A stretch of 5,376 nt of DNA from NCBI GenBank assembly GCA_013042695.1, contig JABDPQ010000603.1:1-5376 (forward strand), given 5' to 3'. Source of the stretch: Desulfobacterales bacterium (GTDB lineage Bacteria; Desulfobacterota; Desulfobulbia; Desulfobulbales; Desulfocapsaceae). Below are positions 1 through 5,376 of this stretch, piece after piece. Under the pieces are notes generated by a model. That model had not been told where the DNA came from. It saw nothing but the letters and a program-made list of their open reading frames with translations, and did no database searches. The position numbers and the translations under genes were made by a program. Numbering within the stretch: position 1 is the stretch's first letter; each line of letters opens with the position of its first letter.

Positions 1-1
1 A

Positions 2-208
2 GCCACTAATATGAAACTCAGACAAACAAGCAACGGAGTTGCAAAAAAGAGTCTTCATATGCAAGGCAGAGCAATAGATATTAGACTTACCGACATACGC
101 ACCGACAAACTAAGATCAATTGCCTGCTCGTTGAAGCAAGGAGGGGTTGGTTTCTACCCAAAATCAGATTTCATTCATCTCGATACCGGACGCACCCGAG
201 CCTGGTAG
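2..208 (+). CDS. C-terminal part of an M15/DUF882 (YcbK/MepK-like) murein peptidase, cut by the window edge
   Basis: The open frame runs in from the left edge (Ala-Thr-Asn precede the first visible Met at 11), so this is the last 68 codons of a longer gene and the ATG at 11 is probably internal. It contains the M15-type zinc motif SxHxxGxAxD (seen as SLHMQGRAID, about nt 50-79) and, near the end, the second zinc-histidine segment GGVGFYP...FIHLDTGR followed by a terminal Arg-Ala-Trp, typical of DUF882 proteins. The three expected metal ligands (His, Asp, His) are all present, so this end looks catalytically intact. Family knowledge: E. coli YcbK/MepK is an envelope murein endopeptidase that cuts cross-links between stem peptides. 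Export cannot be checked because the N-terminus lies outside. It converges on yciH with a 31-base gap. Family assignment is secure; the exact bond cleaved is inference. Confidence 0.85.
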   Translation, partial: ATNMKLRQTSNGVAKKSLHMQGRAIDIRLTDIRTDKLRSIACSLKQGGVGFYPKSDFIHLDTGRTRAW

Positions 209-252
209 CCGGCACACACTACTGCTTCAAACAACTGAGCTAGCCGCCGGCT
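207..252. repeat. Inverted repeat between convergent genes
   Basis: AGCCGGC at 207-213 is the exact reverse complement of GCCGGCT at 246-252, with 32 bases between. The right arm also sits in a 13-base odd palindrome, TAGCCG-C-CGGCTA (241-253), covering the last codons of yciH. The position, where two genes converge, would suit a bidirectional terminator, but there is no T-tract on either side. It may simply reflect GC-rich C-terminal codons. Confidence 0.3.
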
Positions 253-599
253 AATTTGACGGTATATCCCATTTTTTGCAATGCCTCCACCAGCGCCTCA
301 CGATGATCACCCTGGATTTCGATGACTCCGTCCTTGACTGTACCGCCTGATCCACACTTCTTCTTGAGTTGCTTGGCCAGCTTTTTGAGATCCGGCTCTC
401 CAAGAGGCAATCCCGTTATCAGGCTCACCCCGCTTCCTTTTCGCCCTTTAGTCTGACGGCCGATTCGCACAACACCATCGCCCTGCTGCGGAATCTTCTG
501 CCGGCTACAGCGACATTGTTTCAGCGGATGTCCGCAGCCGGGGCAACTCCTGCCACCATCAGTCGAGTAGACCAGTCCATTTGATTTTGGCTTTTTCAT
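240..599 (-). CDS. yciH: YciH, SUI1/eIF1-like translation factor
   Basis: A 119-residue protein matching the bacterial SUI1 family along its length. It opens with the characteristic LVYSTDGGR (residues 9-17). A four-cysteine cluster follows (C19, C22, C29, C31, as CPGCG...CRC), then the SUI1 domain from about 43 to 117 with GRKGSGVSLITGL (52-64), a Lys-rich helix with KKKCGSGGTVKDGVIEIQGDHR (79-100), and the ending VKLAGG. Family knowledge: YciH resembles eukaryotic eIF1, binds the small ribosomal subunit and affects start-codon fidelity, but it is dispensable in E. coli. The cysteine cluster could bind a metal; from memory E. coli YciH lacks it, whereas some other proteobacterial homologues carry a similar one. 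No clear Shine-Dalgarno precedes the ATG; the start is set by the conserved N-terminus. It lies 45 bases downstream of yaiI and is probably cotranscribed with it. Confidence 0.93.
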   Translation of the reverse strand: MKKPKSNGLVYSTDGGRSCPGCGHPLKQCRCSRQKIPQQGDGVVRIGRQTKGRKGSGVSLITGLPLGEPDLKKLAKQLKKKCGSGGTVKDGVIEIQGDHREALVEALQKMGYTVKLAGG

Positions 600-644
600 T
601 TTGTTGTCGGTTTATTTTTAGCAAAGCTATTTAAAAACAGGCCT

Positions 645-1100
645 TTATGTATCTTTTGCATGTCTTGTTAAGAAGGTATCCAACTGGTTTGCAAAAATGG
701 CTCGATCCTTGCTGCTCATGGGCTTTGGCCCCCCGGTCTCCTGACCACTGGCTCGTAACGAATCCATAAAATCCCTCATACTTAAACGATCACCGACATT
801 CTCGACAGAGAACAATTCTCCGCGCACATTGAGGGCAAATCCTCCCTGCCCGACCACCTCGGCCGCTAACGGAATGTCGTTAGTAATTACAAGATCGCCA
901 GGGTTGAGCCTCTTGACTATTTCATTGTCAGCAACATCCAGACCAGAGGCCACTTTCAGAAAAGTAATATATGCGGATGTGGGGATTTGCATAAACTGGT
1001 TTGCAACAAGCGTCAGCTTTATTTTTTTACGCTCGGCTGCTCTGAATAAAATCTCTTTTATGGCAGCGGGGCAGGAGTCGGCATCTACCCAGACATTCAT
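645..1100 (-). CDS. yaiI: YaiI/YqxD family protein (DUF188, UPF0178)
   Basis: A 151-residue protein of the usual family length. The N-terminus MNVWVDADSCP is the family hallmark, with D6 and D8 followed by Cys-Pro. Further conserved segments are IKEILFRAAER (14-24), LVANQ (31-35), the acidic DVADNEIV (55-62), GDLVITNDIPLA (68-79), a C-terminal GGPKP (123-127) and the F-AN-LD segment (136-141). Clustered aspartates (D6, D8, D55, D58, D69, D75) fit the PIN/NYN-like nuclease fold to which DUF188 has been related. No substrate or pathway is established, so nuclease activity is only a fold-based inference. The start is fixed by the motif at residue 1; the upstream ribosome binding site is weak. 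It is transcribed away from the MBL gene and towards yciH, 45 bases away. Confidence 0.93.
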   Translation of the reverse strand: MNVWVDADSCPAAIKEILFRAAERKKIKLTLVANQFMQIPTSAYITFLKVASGLDVADNEIVKRLNPGDLVITNDIPLAAEVVGQGGFALNVRGELFSVENVGDRLSMRDFMDSLRASGQETGGPKPMSSKDRAIFANQLDTFLTRHAKDT

Positions 1101-1233
1101 CTCAAAACACCCATAGAACGACTGCCAAACATACTCATTGAATAAATTCTCCTACCTATTTCTGGATTTTAAATGGGAAAAGTACATTTCTTTATCAGTA
1201 TCCCCTATCTATTTCTTGCCATCATTGACAATC

Positions 1234-1262
1234 CTAACATAAATACAAAGTGTAAGTATACC
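1234..1262 (+). promoter_or_regulatory. Weak candidate promoter for the MBL gene
   Basis: CTAACA (1234-1239) and TATACC (1257-1262) are separated by 17 bases; each matches the sigma-70 consensus at 4 of 6 positions. A start near 1269 would give a leader of roughly 80 bases before the ATG at 1350. The 249-base gap (1101-1349) between divergent yaiI and the MBL gene must hold promoters in both directions; this is only the best plus-strand pair I could find by eye. Confidence 0.25.
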
Positions 1263-1335
1263 ACAATGTGGTCCTTAGAAAGAAAACTATCAAGCAAACA
1301 TTGTACAAATTATTCACCAAGCAAGAGCCAAATAC

Positions 1336-1342
1336 AGAGGAG
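1336..1342 (+). promoter_or_regulatory. Ribosome binding site deciding the MBL start
   Basis: AGAGGAG lies 7 bases before the ATG at 1350. The in-frame ATG at 1173 has no comparable site, and starting there would put 59 unrelated residues in front of a good signal peptide. This settles the start at 1350. Confidence 0.8.
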
Positions 1343-1349
1343 TTTTAGA

Positions 1350-2240
1350 ATGAGAAGCAAAAAAATATTAGTGGTATGCGTCTTGAGTACCCTGTTAGCG
1401 TCATCCGTGATTAACACGCTAGCTGAGGATGAAAAAATCAGTCCAGACCAAGTCTCTGAAAATATTTATATGATTGCCGGCAAAGGGGGTAATGTCGGTA
1501 TTTTTATTGGCGATGATGGCACCTTTTTAGTAGATGACAATTTCGCGCCCATGACAGAAAAAATTGTCGATGCCATCAAATCTGTTGGCGGTGATTTTCC
1601 CAAATTTCTGATTAACACCCATTATCACGGAGACCACACTGGCGGAAATGAAAACTTCGGCCGTGGAGGTACCTTGATTTTCTCTCACGATACTGTCCGT
1701 GAGCGATTGAAATTGGGCTCGTTTGTCGGTGCCTTCAATATGAAGGCAGCAAGTGTTGCCCCTGAGGGGCTGCCGGTGGTCACCTTTGCTGAAGGCATCA
1801 GCTTCCATCTCAACAACGATAGTATCCGTGCAATTCATGTGGCTGAGGCTCATACAGATGGGGACAGCTTTATCCATTTTGAAAATGCCAACGTCATCCA
1901 TAGCGGTGATATCTTTTTCAATGGTTTCTATCCGTTTATCGATGTGAACCATGGTGGTTCATTAAAAGGAACCATCAAAGCAGTGGACAAAATTTTAGCT
2001 ATGGCGGATGACAATACAAAAATCATCGCTGGCCACGGACCTCTGGGTGATAAAGCGCAGTTAATGGAATATCGACAGATGCTCGGAATCGCTTATGAAC
2101 GGCTGAGCAAACTCAAAGCAGATGGTAAAACTGCCCAAGAAGCAGTCGCAGCGCGGCCCCTTGCCGATCTTGAGGAAACCTGGGGTGATGGTATCTTCAC
2201 AGGCGATCGCTGGATCGAATTGATCTATACAGGAGTGTGA
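1350..2240 (+). CDS. Exported metallo-beta-lactamase-fold hydrolase
   Basis: A 296-residue protein starting at 1350. Residues 1-25 form a signal peptide: basic MRSKK, a hydrophobic core, then a likely cut near NTLA/EDEK, so the enzyme should act in the periplasm. The MBL core follows. Metal ligands are in the classical order: H91-x-H93-x-D95-H96 in NTHYHGDHTGGN, then H168 in AEAHTDGD, D187 in HSGDIFF and H229 in AGHGP. This is a complete two-metal site with Asp rather than Cys at the bridging position, as in glyoxalase II-like and subclass B3-like enzymes. The segment GDIFFNGFYPFIDVNHGGS (186-204) and the GHGPLGDKAQLMEYRQML block (228-245) are typical of a widespread group usually annotated only as MBL-fold hydrolase or 'cyclase'. 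A role as a true beta-lactamase is not supported. It stands alone, with no evident operon partner. The fold is certain; the substrate is unknown. Confidence 0.9.
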   Translation: MRSKKILVVCVLSTLLASSVINTLAEDEKISPDQVSENIYMIAGKGGNVGIFIGDDGTFLVDDNFAPMTEKIVDAIKSVGGDFPKFLINTHYHGDHTGGNENFGRGGTLIFSHDTVRERLKLGSFVGAFNMKAASVAPEGLPVVTFAEGISFHLNNDSIRAIHVAEAHTDGDSFIHFENANVIHSGDIFFNGFYPFIDVNHGGSLKGTIKAVDKILAMADDNTKIIAGHGPLGDKAQLMEYRQMLGIAYERLSKLKADGKTAQEAVAARPLADLEETWGDGIFTGDRWIELIYTGV

Positions 2241-2257
2241 CGTTTACCCTTCTTAAT

Positions 2258-2288
2258 CTTCAGCTGTTCCTATCAATCTCAGTTGAGG
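2258..2288 (+). other. Hairpin just after the MBL gene
   Basis: CTTCAGCTG (2258-2266) can pair with CAGTTGAGG (2280-2288): nine pairs including two G-U, around a 13-base loop, starting 18 bases past the MBL stop. No T-tract follows, so it is not a standard intrinsic terminator. It could protect the 3' end of the transcript or assist termination by another route. Confidence 0.3.
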
Positions 2289-2400
2289 CTAAATAGAGAA
2301 ACGCCATACTGACTTGAGTAGGTGATCAACCACGGAGCGAAAATATATCTTTAGATAATGCACAGTAGGCATATCTAGCAGTGGTTGGGGAGACTCGGCG

Positions 2401-2451
2401 AAGAGATGTGTGGATAAGGTAAAGTATCGTCTTATCTCGTGTGCATATCTT
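2401..2451 (+). other. Imperfect long hairpin in the non-coding region
   Basis: The inner arms GATAAG (2413-2418) and CTTATC (2431-2436) pair perfectly. Outside them, 2401-2411 can pair with 2441-2451 with one mismatch and three G-U pairs. Only a short run of T (2450-2453) follows. It could be a weak terminator or part of an unknown transcript; chance pairing in AT-rich DNA is possible. Confidence 0.25.
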
Positions 2452-2586
2452 TTCCTAGAAATTTTGCCTTAGGACCAGATTAGGCTGCACTGGAAGAACC
2501 TTCAATCGAAGGGATAGACAAAACAATTTACCTTCAGTTTGGCAATGTTAAATCCAACTATCAGTTGCTGAGAATACCTGATCGGG

Positions 2587-2606
2587 AACTCTTAAATTTA
2601 AGAGTT
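2587..2606. repeat. Perfect 20-base palindrome
   Basis: AACTCTTAAATTTAAGAGTT is identical to its own reverse complement with no spacer. Symmetry ends sharply on both sides. A continuous two-fold symmetric site of this length suits a dimeric DNA-binding protein better than an RNA hairpin, which would lack a loop. It is about 350 bases past the MBL stop and 600 bases before phnD, far for a conventional operator of either. What binds it, if anything, is unknown. Confidence 0.5.
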
Positions 2607-2725
2607 TAATCTTATTTATGAGTTTGCTAATGATATTTTACTTTCCCTCATATCAAGGACTAGAGCTTAATTTGTCCAGGTAAGATGAGTCTTTTGCAAA
2701 ATGATGATTTTCGTTCAAAGTCGAG

Positions 2726-2750
2726 ACATGCGAAAAATTCTGCCGCATGT
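2726..2750. repeat. Inverted repeat with 7-base arms
   Basis: ACATGCG (2726-2732) and CGCATGT (2744-2750) are exact reverse complements around an 11-base spacer, giving a centre-to-centre distance of 18 bases. It could form a small hairpin or be a protein binding site. No T-tract follows. Confidence 0.35.
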
Positions 2751-2944
2751 ATACAATTGATATTCCGAGGATAAAATTTTAAGCATAACGTAGAGGTTGA
2801 ACAAAAAGGGCGTTTTGCAAGTGGCTCAAGATGTCTGTAATTTATTACGTTCTCTGAGAATTGCTTCGGCTCTCACAAATCATTCTTTCTGAAGCACTAT
2901 TAATACCGATTTTTTAGGAACAGATCAGTTACGCCTCCAGTTTT

Positions 2945-2973
2945 TTAAAAACCCGGAGTCTCAGGTTCTTTAA
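2945..2973 (-). terminator. Weak possible terminator-like hairpin, minus strand
   Basis: TTAAAAACC (2945-2953) pairs with GGTTCTTTAA (2964-2973) with one bulged base. Read on the minus strand, the 3' arm is GGTTTTTAA, so it carries a T-run. No minus-strand gene ends here, and the stem is short and AT-rich, so the call is weak. Confidence 0.2.
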
Positions 2974-3194
2974 GAAAGAAATGGACGTAATTTGTTACAA
3001 CATGGTTAAGAAAAGATTAGGAATTATATGGAAATACTTCCAATAATAAGATAGTTTCCTCATGGGAACTTAGGCATGAAGTCACTTTGCCATTTGCACT
3101 TACTTGGTCAATCTGCAAGTGTGATGCGGCAGTCTTTTTGCTTAATCAGTCCAATGGCACAATATCGCTGGGTATCCAGGTTAACGAAATCAAC

Positions 3195-3203
3195 AGGAGG
3201 AGG
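3195..3203 (+). promoter_or_regulatory. Strong ribosome binding site of phnD
   Basis: AGGAGGAGG, close to a full anti-16S match, ends 6 bases before the ATG at 3210. It selects this start over the in-frame ATG at 3087, which would add 41 residues before the signal peptide. Its strength fits the high expression usual for binding proteins. Confidence 0.85.
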
Positions 3204-3209
3204 TACGTT

Positions 3210-4223
3210 ATGGGAAAGCAATTGTGTAAAACGGTATCATCCGTGGCAGTAGTGTTGAGTTTGGTGTTACTTTATTCGCTGACCTCTTGGGCAGCTGATT
3301 GCAGCAACCGCGGAGATTTAGATGTCCAGTATTGTGATGAAAACGGTGATCTTGTTGCTGATACACCAAAAGACTCTTCTAAATGGTTGGATCCCTCAAC
3401 CCTAGTATTTTCATATACACCGGTCGAAGATCCCGCCGTCTATGAAAATGTTTTCACAGAATTCATGGAGTATCTTTCTGAGAAGACAGGAAAACGGGTA
3501 AAATGGTACGGAGCAGAGTCCTATGCCGCTCAGGTGGAGGCTATGCGGTCAGGCCGTCTGCACGTGGCTGGCATTTCTACTGGACCAACAGTATTTGGCG
3601 TCAACCTGGCAGGCTATGTTCCAATGTCAATTATGTGCAAGGGAGATGGTACCTTTGGCTATAAACTACAGCTTATCACCCAAAAAGACAGCGACATCAA
3701 AGAGGTTAAGGACCTTAAAGGAAGAAAAGTAGCACATGTGACCCCCTCATCAAATTCCGGTAACCAAGCCCCCAGGGCCTTGTTCAAAGACATGGGAGTT
3801 ACTCCTGATGTCGATTACGAAGTTAACTATTCCGGCAAGCACGACAACTCTATCATGGGCGTGGCCAACGGAGATTATGAGGCGGCACCAATTGCCTCAA
3901 GCGTTCTGGAGCGGATGGTCACCAAAGGTGTGGTAAACAATGATGATCTCAGGATAATCTGGGAATCAGACCCATTTCCGACAACCTCTTATGGTTTTGC
4001 CTACAATCTGTCCCCGGAATTGCAGGAGAAAATTAAGGAAGCCTTTTTGACCTTCAACTGGAAAGGAACCGGTCTGGAAGAGGAGTTTGGTAAGCAGGCA
4101 GACAAGTTCTGTGGGATTACTTTCGAGAACGAATGGAAACCCATCCGCATAATTCAGAATGAAAACAATACAGTCTACAGTCAGGAGGCTTTGAACCAAC
4201 TGAAAGTCAAAAAGAAGAAGTAA
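3210..4223 (+). CDS. phnD: PhnD-type phosphonate/phosphite ABC transporter substrate-binding protein
   Basis: A 337-residue periplasmic binding protein. Residues 1-29 are a signal peptide with a probable cut after SWA or SWAA. C31 is preceded by Asp, not Gly or Ala, so there is no lipobox and the protein should be soluble. The mature part follows the PhnD family: LVFSYTPVEDPAVYENVFTEF (65-85), YLSEKTGKRVKWYGAESYAAQVEAMRSGRLHVAG (88-121), the ligand-loop segment TPSSNSGNQAPRALF (178-192) and YSGKHDNSIMGVANGDYEAAPI (207-228). Family knowledge: PhnD proteins capture phosphonates, phosphite or hypophosphite and deliver them to the PhnE permease, powered by PhnC. The ligand cannot be read from sequence alone; PtxB- and HtxB-type relatives share the fold. 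Four Cys remain after export (C31, C42, C143, C301), allowing disulfides. The C-terminus is a Lys-rich tail (KVKKKK). phnC follows after an unusually long 182-base gap. Confidence 0.92.
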   Translation: MGKQLCKTVSSVAVVLSLVLLYSLTSWAADCSNRGDLDVQYCDENGDLVADTPKDSSKWLDPSTLVFSYTPVEDPAVYENVFTEFMEYLSEKTGKRVKWYGAESYAAQVEAMRSGRLHVAGISTGPTVFGVNLAGYVPMSIMCKGDGTFGYKLQLITQKDSDIKEVKDLKGRKVAHVTPSSNSGNQAPRALFKDMGVTPDVDYEVNYSGKHDNSIMGVANGDYEAAPIASSVLERMVTKGVVNNDDLRIIWESDPFPTTSYGFAYNLSPELQEKIKEAFLTFNWKGTGLEEEFGKQADKFCGITFENEWKPIRIIQNENNTVYSQEALNQLKVKKKK

Positions 4224-4253
4224 TAAAAAAAACTAGTTTCACAAAAATTAACC

Positions 4254-4341
4254 GGCACCTGCCTTCCTGAAATACGCTGAGAAATCGGCAGAGGATGCGC
4301 GTTCTCTTACTATTGCATCTTTATCAAGTATGGTAGGTGCC
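4254..4341 (+). other. Nested inverted repeats in the phnD-phnC gap (possible structured mRNA element)
   Basis: GGCACCTGCC (4254-4263) pairs with GGTAGGTGCC (4332-4341) over ten positions with one G-U. The pairing continues outwards as TTAA with TTAA (4248-4251 with 4342-4345) after a two-base CC bulge. Inside the loop, GAGGATGC (4291-4298) pairs with GCATCTTT (4315-4322), eight pairs including two G-U. Together these would fold most of the gap into a branched or extended structure. By analogy with known intercistronic hairpins, it could stabilise the upstream phnD message relative to phnC. It matches no riboswitch I know. Confidence 0.4.
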
Positions 4342-4352
4342 TTAATATTAGT

Positions 4353-4371
4353 CTGAACCAGACCTGGTCAG
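4353..4371. repeat. Near-perfect palindrome before phnC
   Basis: CTGAACCAG (4353-4361), AC, CTGGTCAG (4364-4371): the arms match apart from one extra A in the left arm. It lies 34 bases before the phnC start. It could be an operator or a second small hairpin of the intercistronic structure. No T-tract follows. Confidence 0.35.
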
Positions 4372-4405
4372 AGATGACAATAATGCCGCAACCGCTAGGT
4401 AGATC

Positions 4406-5233
4406 ATGTTCATAATCAAGGGTCTTTCAAAGAAATACCAAGGAGGGGTCACTGCTTTGGAGGAAATCAACCTGGAGATATTAAAGCCTCAGGTTGTTAT
4501 GGTCATTGGTTCATCGGGTGCCGGCAAATCTACATTGATTCGATGCATCAACAGGCTAATCGAACCAACAACGGGAAGTGTGAAACTCAATGACATTGAA
4601 ATCACTACCCTAGGAAAAACAGGCTTGCGTAGAGTGCGGCGGCGCATGGGCATGATTTTCCAAGAGTACAATCTGGTTGATCGATTGACGGTCATGGAAA
4701 ATGTACTTTCTGGCCGTCTCGGATACGTCAATTTCTGGCAAGCTTATCGCAGAAAATACAGCCCAGAAGATGTTTCAGCTGCTTACGAATTGTTGGATCG
4801 GGTGGGCTTGATGGACAATTGCAACTCTCGAGCTGATGCTCTCTCAGGAGGTCAACGGCAGCGGGTCGGCATTGCCCGGGCGTTGATGCAACGCCCGGAC
4901 TTGTTGCTAGTCGATGAACCGACAGCAAGTTTGGACCCCAAAACTTCCAGGCAGATTATGCGTCTTATCGTTGAACTCGCCATAGAACGAGGGACTCCAG
5001 CTCTGATTAATATTCATGATGTTGCCCTGGCAAGATCATTTGCTGATCGAATAATCGGACTCGCCGGCGGTACAGTCGCCTTCGATGGTACGTCGGCTGA
5101 AGTTTCCGATCGCGTTCTCACCAAAATTTATGGCGAGGAAGATTGGAGTGCCACCATAAAGAAGGATGACAATGATCGCGATGGTGATGAAAATCTTTTG
5201 TCAAGAATAGACAAGGAGTCGTCAGCGGGATGA
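4406..5233 (+). CDS. phnC: PhnC-type phosphonate ABC transporter ATPase
   Basis: A 275-residue ABC ATPase with every catalytic element: Walker A GSSGAGKS (35-42), Q-loop Q86 in IFQEYNLV, signature LSGGQ (146-150), Walker B LLLVDE (166-171), D-loop SLDP (175-178) and switch H204 in NIHD. The family marks of PhnC are the start FIIKGLSKKY, SGAGKSTLIRCINRLIEPTTG and the insertion ENVLSGRLGYVNFWQAYRRKYSPEDV (98-123), where other importers are shorter. The ATPase would sit on the inner face of the cytoplasmic membrane and drive import with PhnD and PhnE. The last ~25 residues are polar and rich in Asp, Glu and Lys, and look like a disordered extension. The Shine-Dalgarno is weak (AGGT, 4398-4401 region), in contrast to phnD. 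Its stop codon overlaps the phnE start (ATGA), indicating coupled translation. Confidence 0.94.
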   Translation: MFIIKGLSKKYQGGVTALEEINLEILKPQVVMVIGSSGAGKSTLIRCINRLIEPTTGSVKLNDIEITTLGKTGLRRVRRRMGMIFQEYNLVDRLTVMENVLSGRLGYVNFWQAYRRKYSPEDVSAAYELLDRVGLMDNCNSRADALSGGQRQRVGIARALMQRPDLLLVDEPTASLDPKTSRQIMRLIVELAIERGTPALINIHDVALARSFADRIIGLAGGTVAFDGTSAEVSDRVLTKIYGEEDWSATIKKDDNDRDGDENLLSRIDKESSAG

Positions 5234-5367
5234 GCTATCCAACGACCTGGCAGCCACCCCGTTTTTTTACCAATCCATACGTTCGCTATGGAATTGTCCT
5301 TGGCGTAATCGGCTATTTTCTTCTCTCCTTGCTTACACTGTATGCTTATTGTCAGATATCGTTTTAA
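5230..5367 (+). CDS. phnE: Start of PhnE-type permease, with an in-frame stop after 45 codons
   Basis: ATG at 5230 overlaps the phnC TGA and is preceded by AAGGAG (5213-5218) at 11 bases. The product begins MSYPTTWQPPRFFTNPYVRY, an N-terminus I recognise from PhnE permeases that follow phnC, then a hydrophobic segment (about residues 20-40) that would be the first membrane helix. PhnE proteins are normally over 250 residues with several helices, but here TAA (5365-5367) closes the frame at residue 45. After the stop the same frame reads Gly-Phe-Trp up to the window edge. This resembles the G-F/L-x-R-G pattern that I recall following the first helix, suggesting a nonsense change rather than a shift. 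Alternatives are a sequencing error, a frameshift close by, or true truncation. As it stands it would give no working permease; gene identity is more certain than its status. Confidence 0.65.
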   Translation: MSYPTTWQPPRFFTNPYVRYGIVLGVIGYFLLSLLTLYAYCQISF

Positions 5368-5376
5368 GGTTTTTGG

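Larger units (their letters stand above)
2241..3194. other. Long stretch with no recognisable gene
   Basis: About 950 bases between the MBL stop and the phnD ribosome binding site. It is visibly richer in A and T than the flanking genes, and all frames are broken by frequent stops. The longest start-to-stop reading I noticed was only about 20 codons, with no ribosome binding site. I recognise no tRNA, rRNA, known riboswitch, insertion sequence or protein remnant. It contains several palindromes and hairpins, listed separately, and short AT palindromes such as TTTTGCAAAA (2692-2701) and TAAAATTTTA (2772-2781). A possible -10 element, AATAAT (3042-3047), lies about 165 bases before phnD but has no good -35. 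A small hairpin follows it (3054-3059 with 3064-3069). The phnD promoter presumably lies in the right-hand part; no clear Pho box was found by eye. Confidence 0.6.

Noticed and set aside
1225..1230. Perfect TTGACA -35 box upstream of the MBL gene
   Set aside because: No acceptable -10 element lies 15-19 bases downstream, so it is probably coincidental.
1173..1349. Upstream in-frame extension of the MBL protein (ATG at 1173)
   Set aside because: No ribosome binding site at 1173. The extension is unlike the family and would bury a good signal peptide, while 1350 has AGAGGAG at correct spacing.
1527..1952. 141-codon reading on the minus strand inside the MBL gene
   Set aside because: It is fully antisense to a well-supported gene, has no family signature, and is explained by the codon pattern of the real gene.
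2981..3043. Short plus-strand reading of about 20 codons (ATG at 2981) before phnD
   Set aside because: No ribosome binding site and no recognisable sequence; expected by chance in AT-rich DNA. A leader peptide cannot be excluded but is not supported.
3087..3209. Upstream in-frame extension of PhnD (ATG at 3087)
   Set aside because: AGGAGGAGG directly precedes the ATG at 3210, and a normal signal peptide begins there.
4489..4928. Minus-strand readings (80 and 66 codons) opposite phnC
   Set aside because: Shadows of the conserved ATPase frame with no protein-like motifs of their own.
1..5376. CRISPR array, tRNA/rRNA, insertion sequence or attachment site
   Set aside because: No regularly spaced direct repeats, tRNA-like cloverleaf, transposase or recombinase sequence, or terminal repeats with target duplications were seen.

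Overview
This is a chromosomal window from a Gram-negative bacterium. The evidence is three proteins that act in or pass through the envelope (a murein-peptidase-like M15 protein, a secreted metallo-beta-lactamase-fold hydrolase and a periplasmic solute-binding protein) plus YciH and YaiI, which are widespread in Proteobacteria. Moderate-to-low GC and the gene mix would suit a delta-type proteobacterium (Desulfobacterota) or a related lineage. That placement is a guess from gene content, not a demonstrated one.

Layout. At the left edge is the C-terminal end of a zinc DD/LD-peptidase-like protein (M15/DUF882, + strand). It converges on a two-gene minus-strand block, yaiI (DUF188/UPF0178) followed by yciH (SUI1/eIF1-like). 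Facing away from yaiI is a plus-strand gene for an exported MBL-fold hydrolase. Its true start is at 1350, after a good ribosome binding site, not at the upstream in-frame ATG. About 970 bases without a recognisable gene follow (2241-3209). They are AT-rich and contain several palindromes and hairpins. The right-hand third is a phosphonate/phosphite-type ABC importer: phnD (periplasmic binding protein), a 182-base gap with nested inverted repeats, phnC (ATPase), and the start of phnE (permease), which overlaps the phnC stop as ATGA.

How the genes work together. PhnD, PhnC and PhnE would form one high-affinity uptake system for a reduced or organic phosphorus compound. The visible phnE frame, however, meets a TAA after 45 codons, just before the window ends, so the permease may be broken, mis-sequenced or divergent. 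The other genes (wall peptidase, YciH, YaiI, MBL hydrolase) are ordinary neighbours with no evident functional link to the transporter. I found no convincing novel defence, mobile or RNA-guided system. The points most worth a second look are the phnE stop, the structured phnD-phnC gap, and the long palindrome-bearing non-coding stretch.
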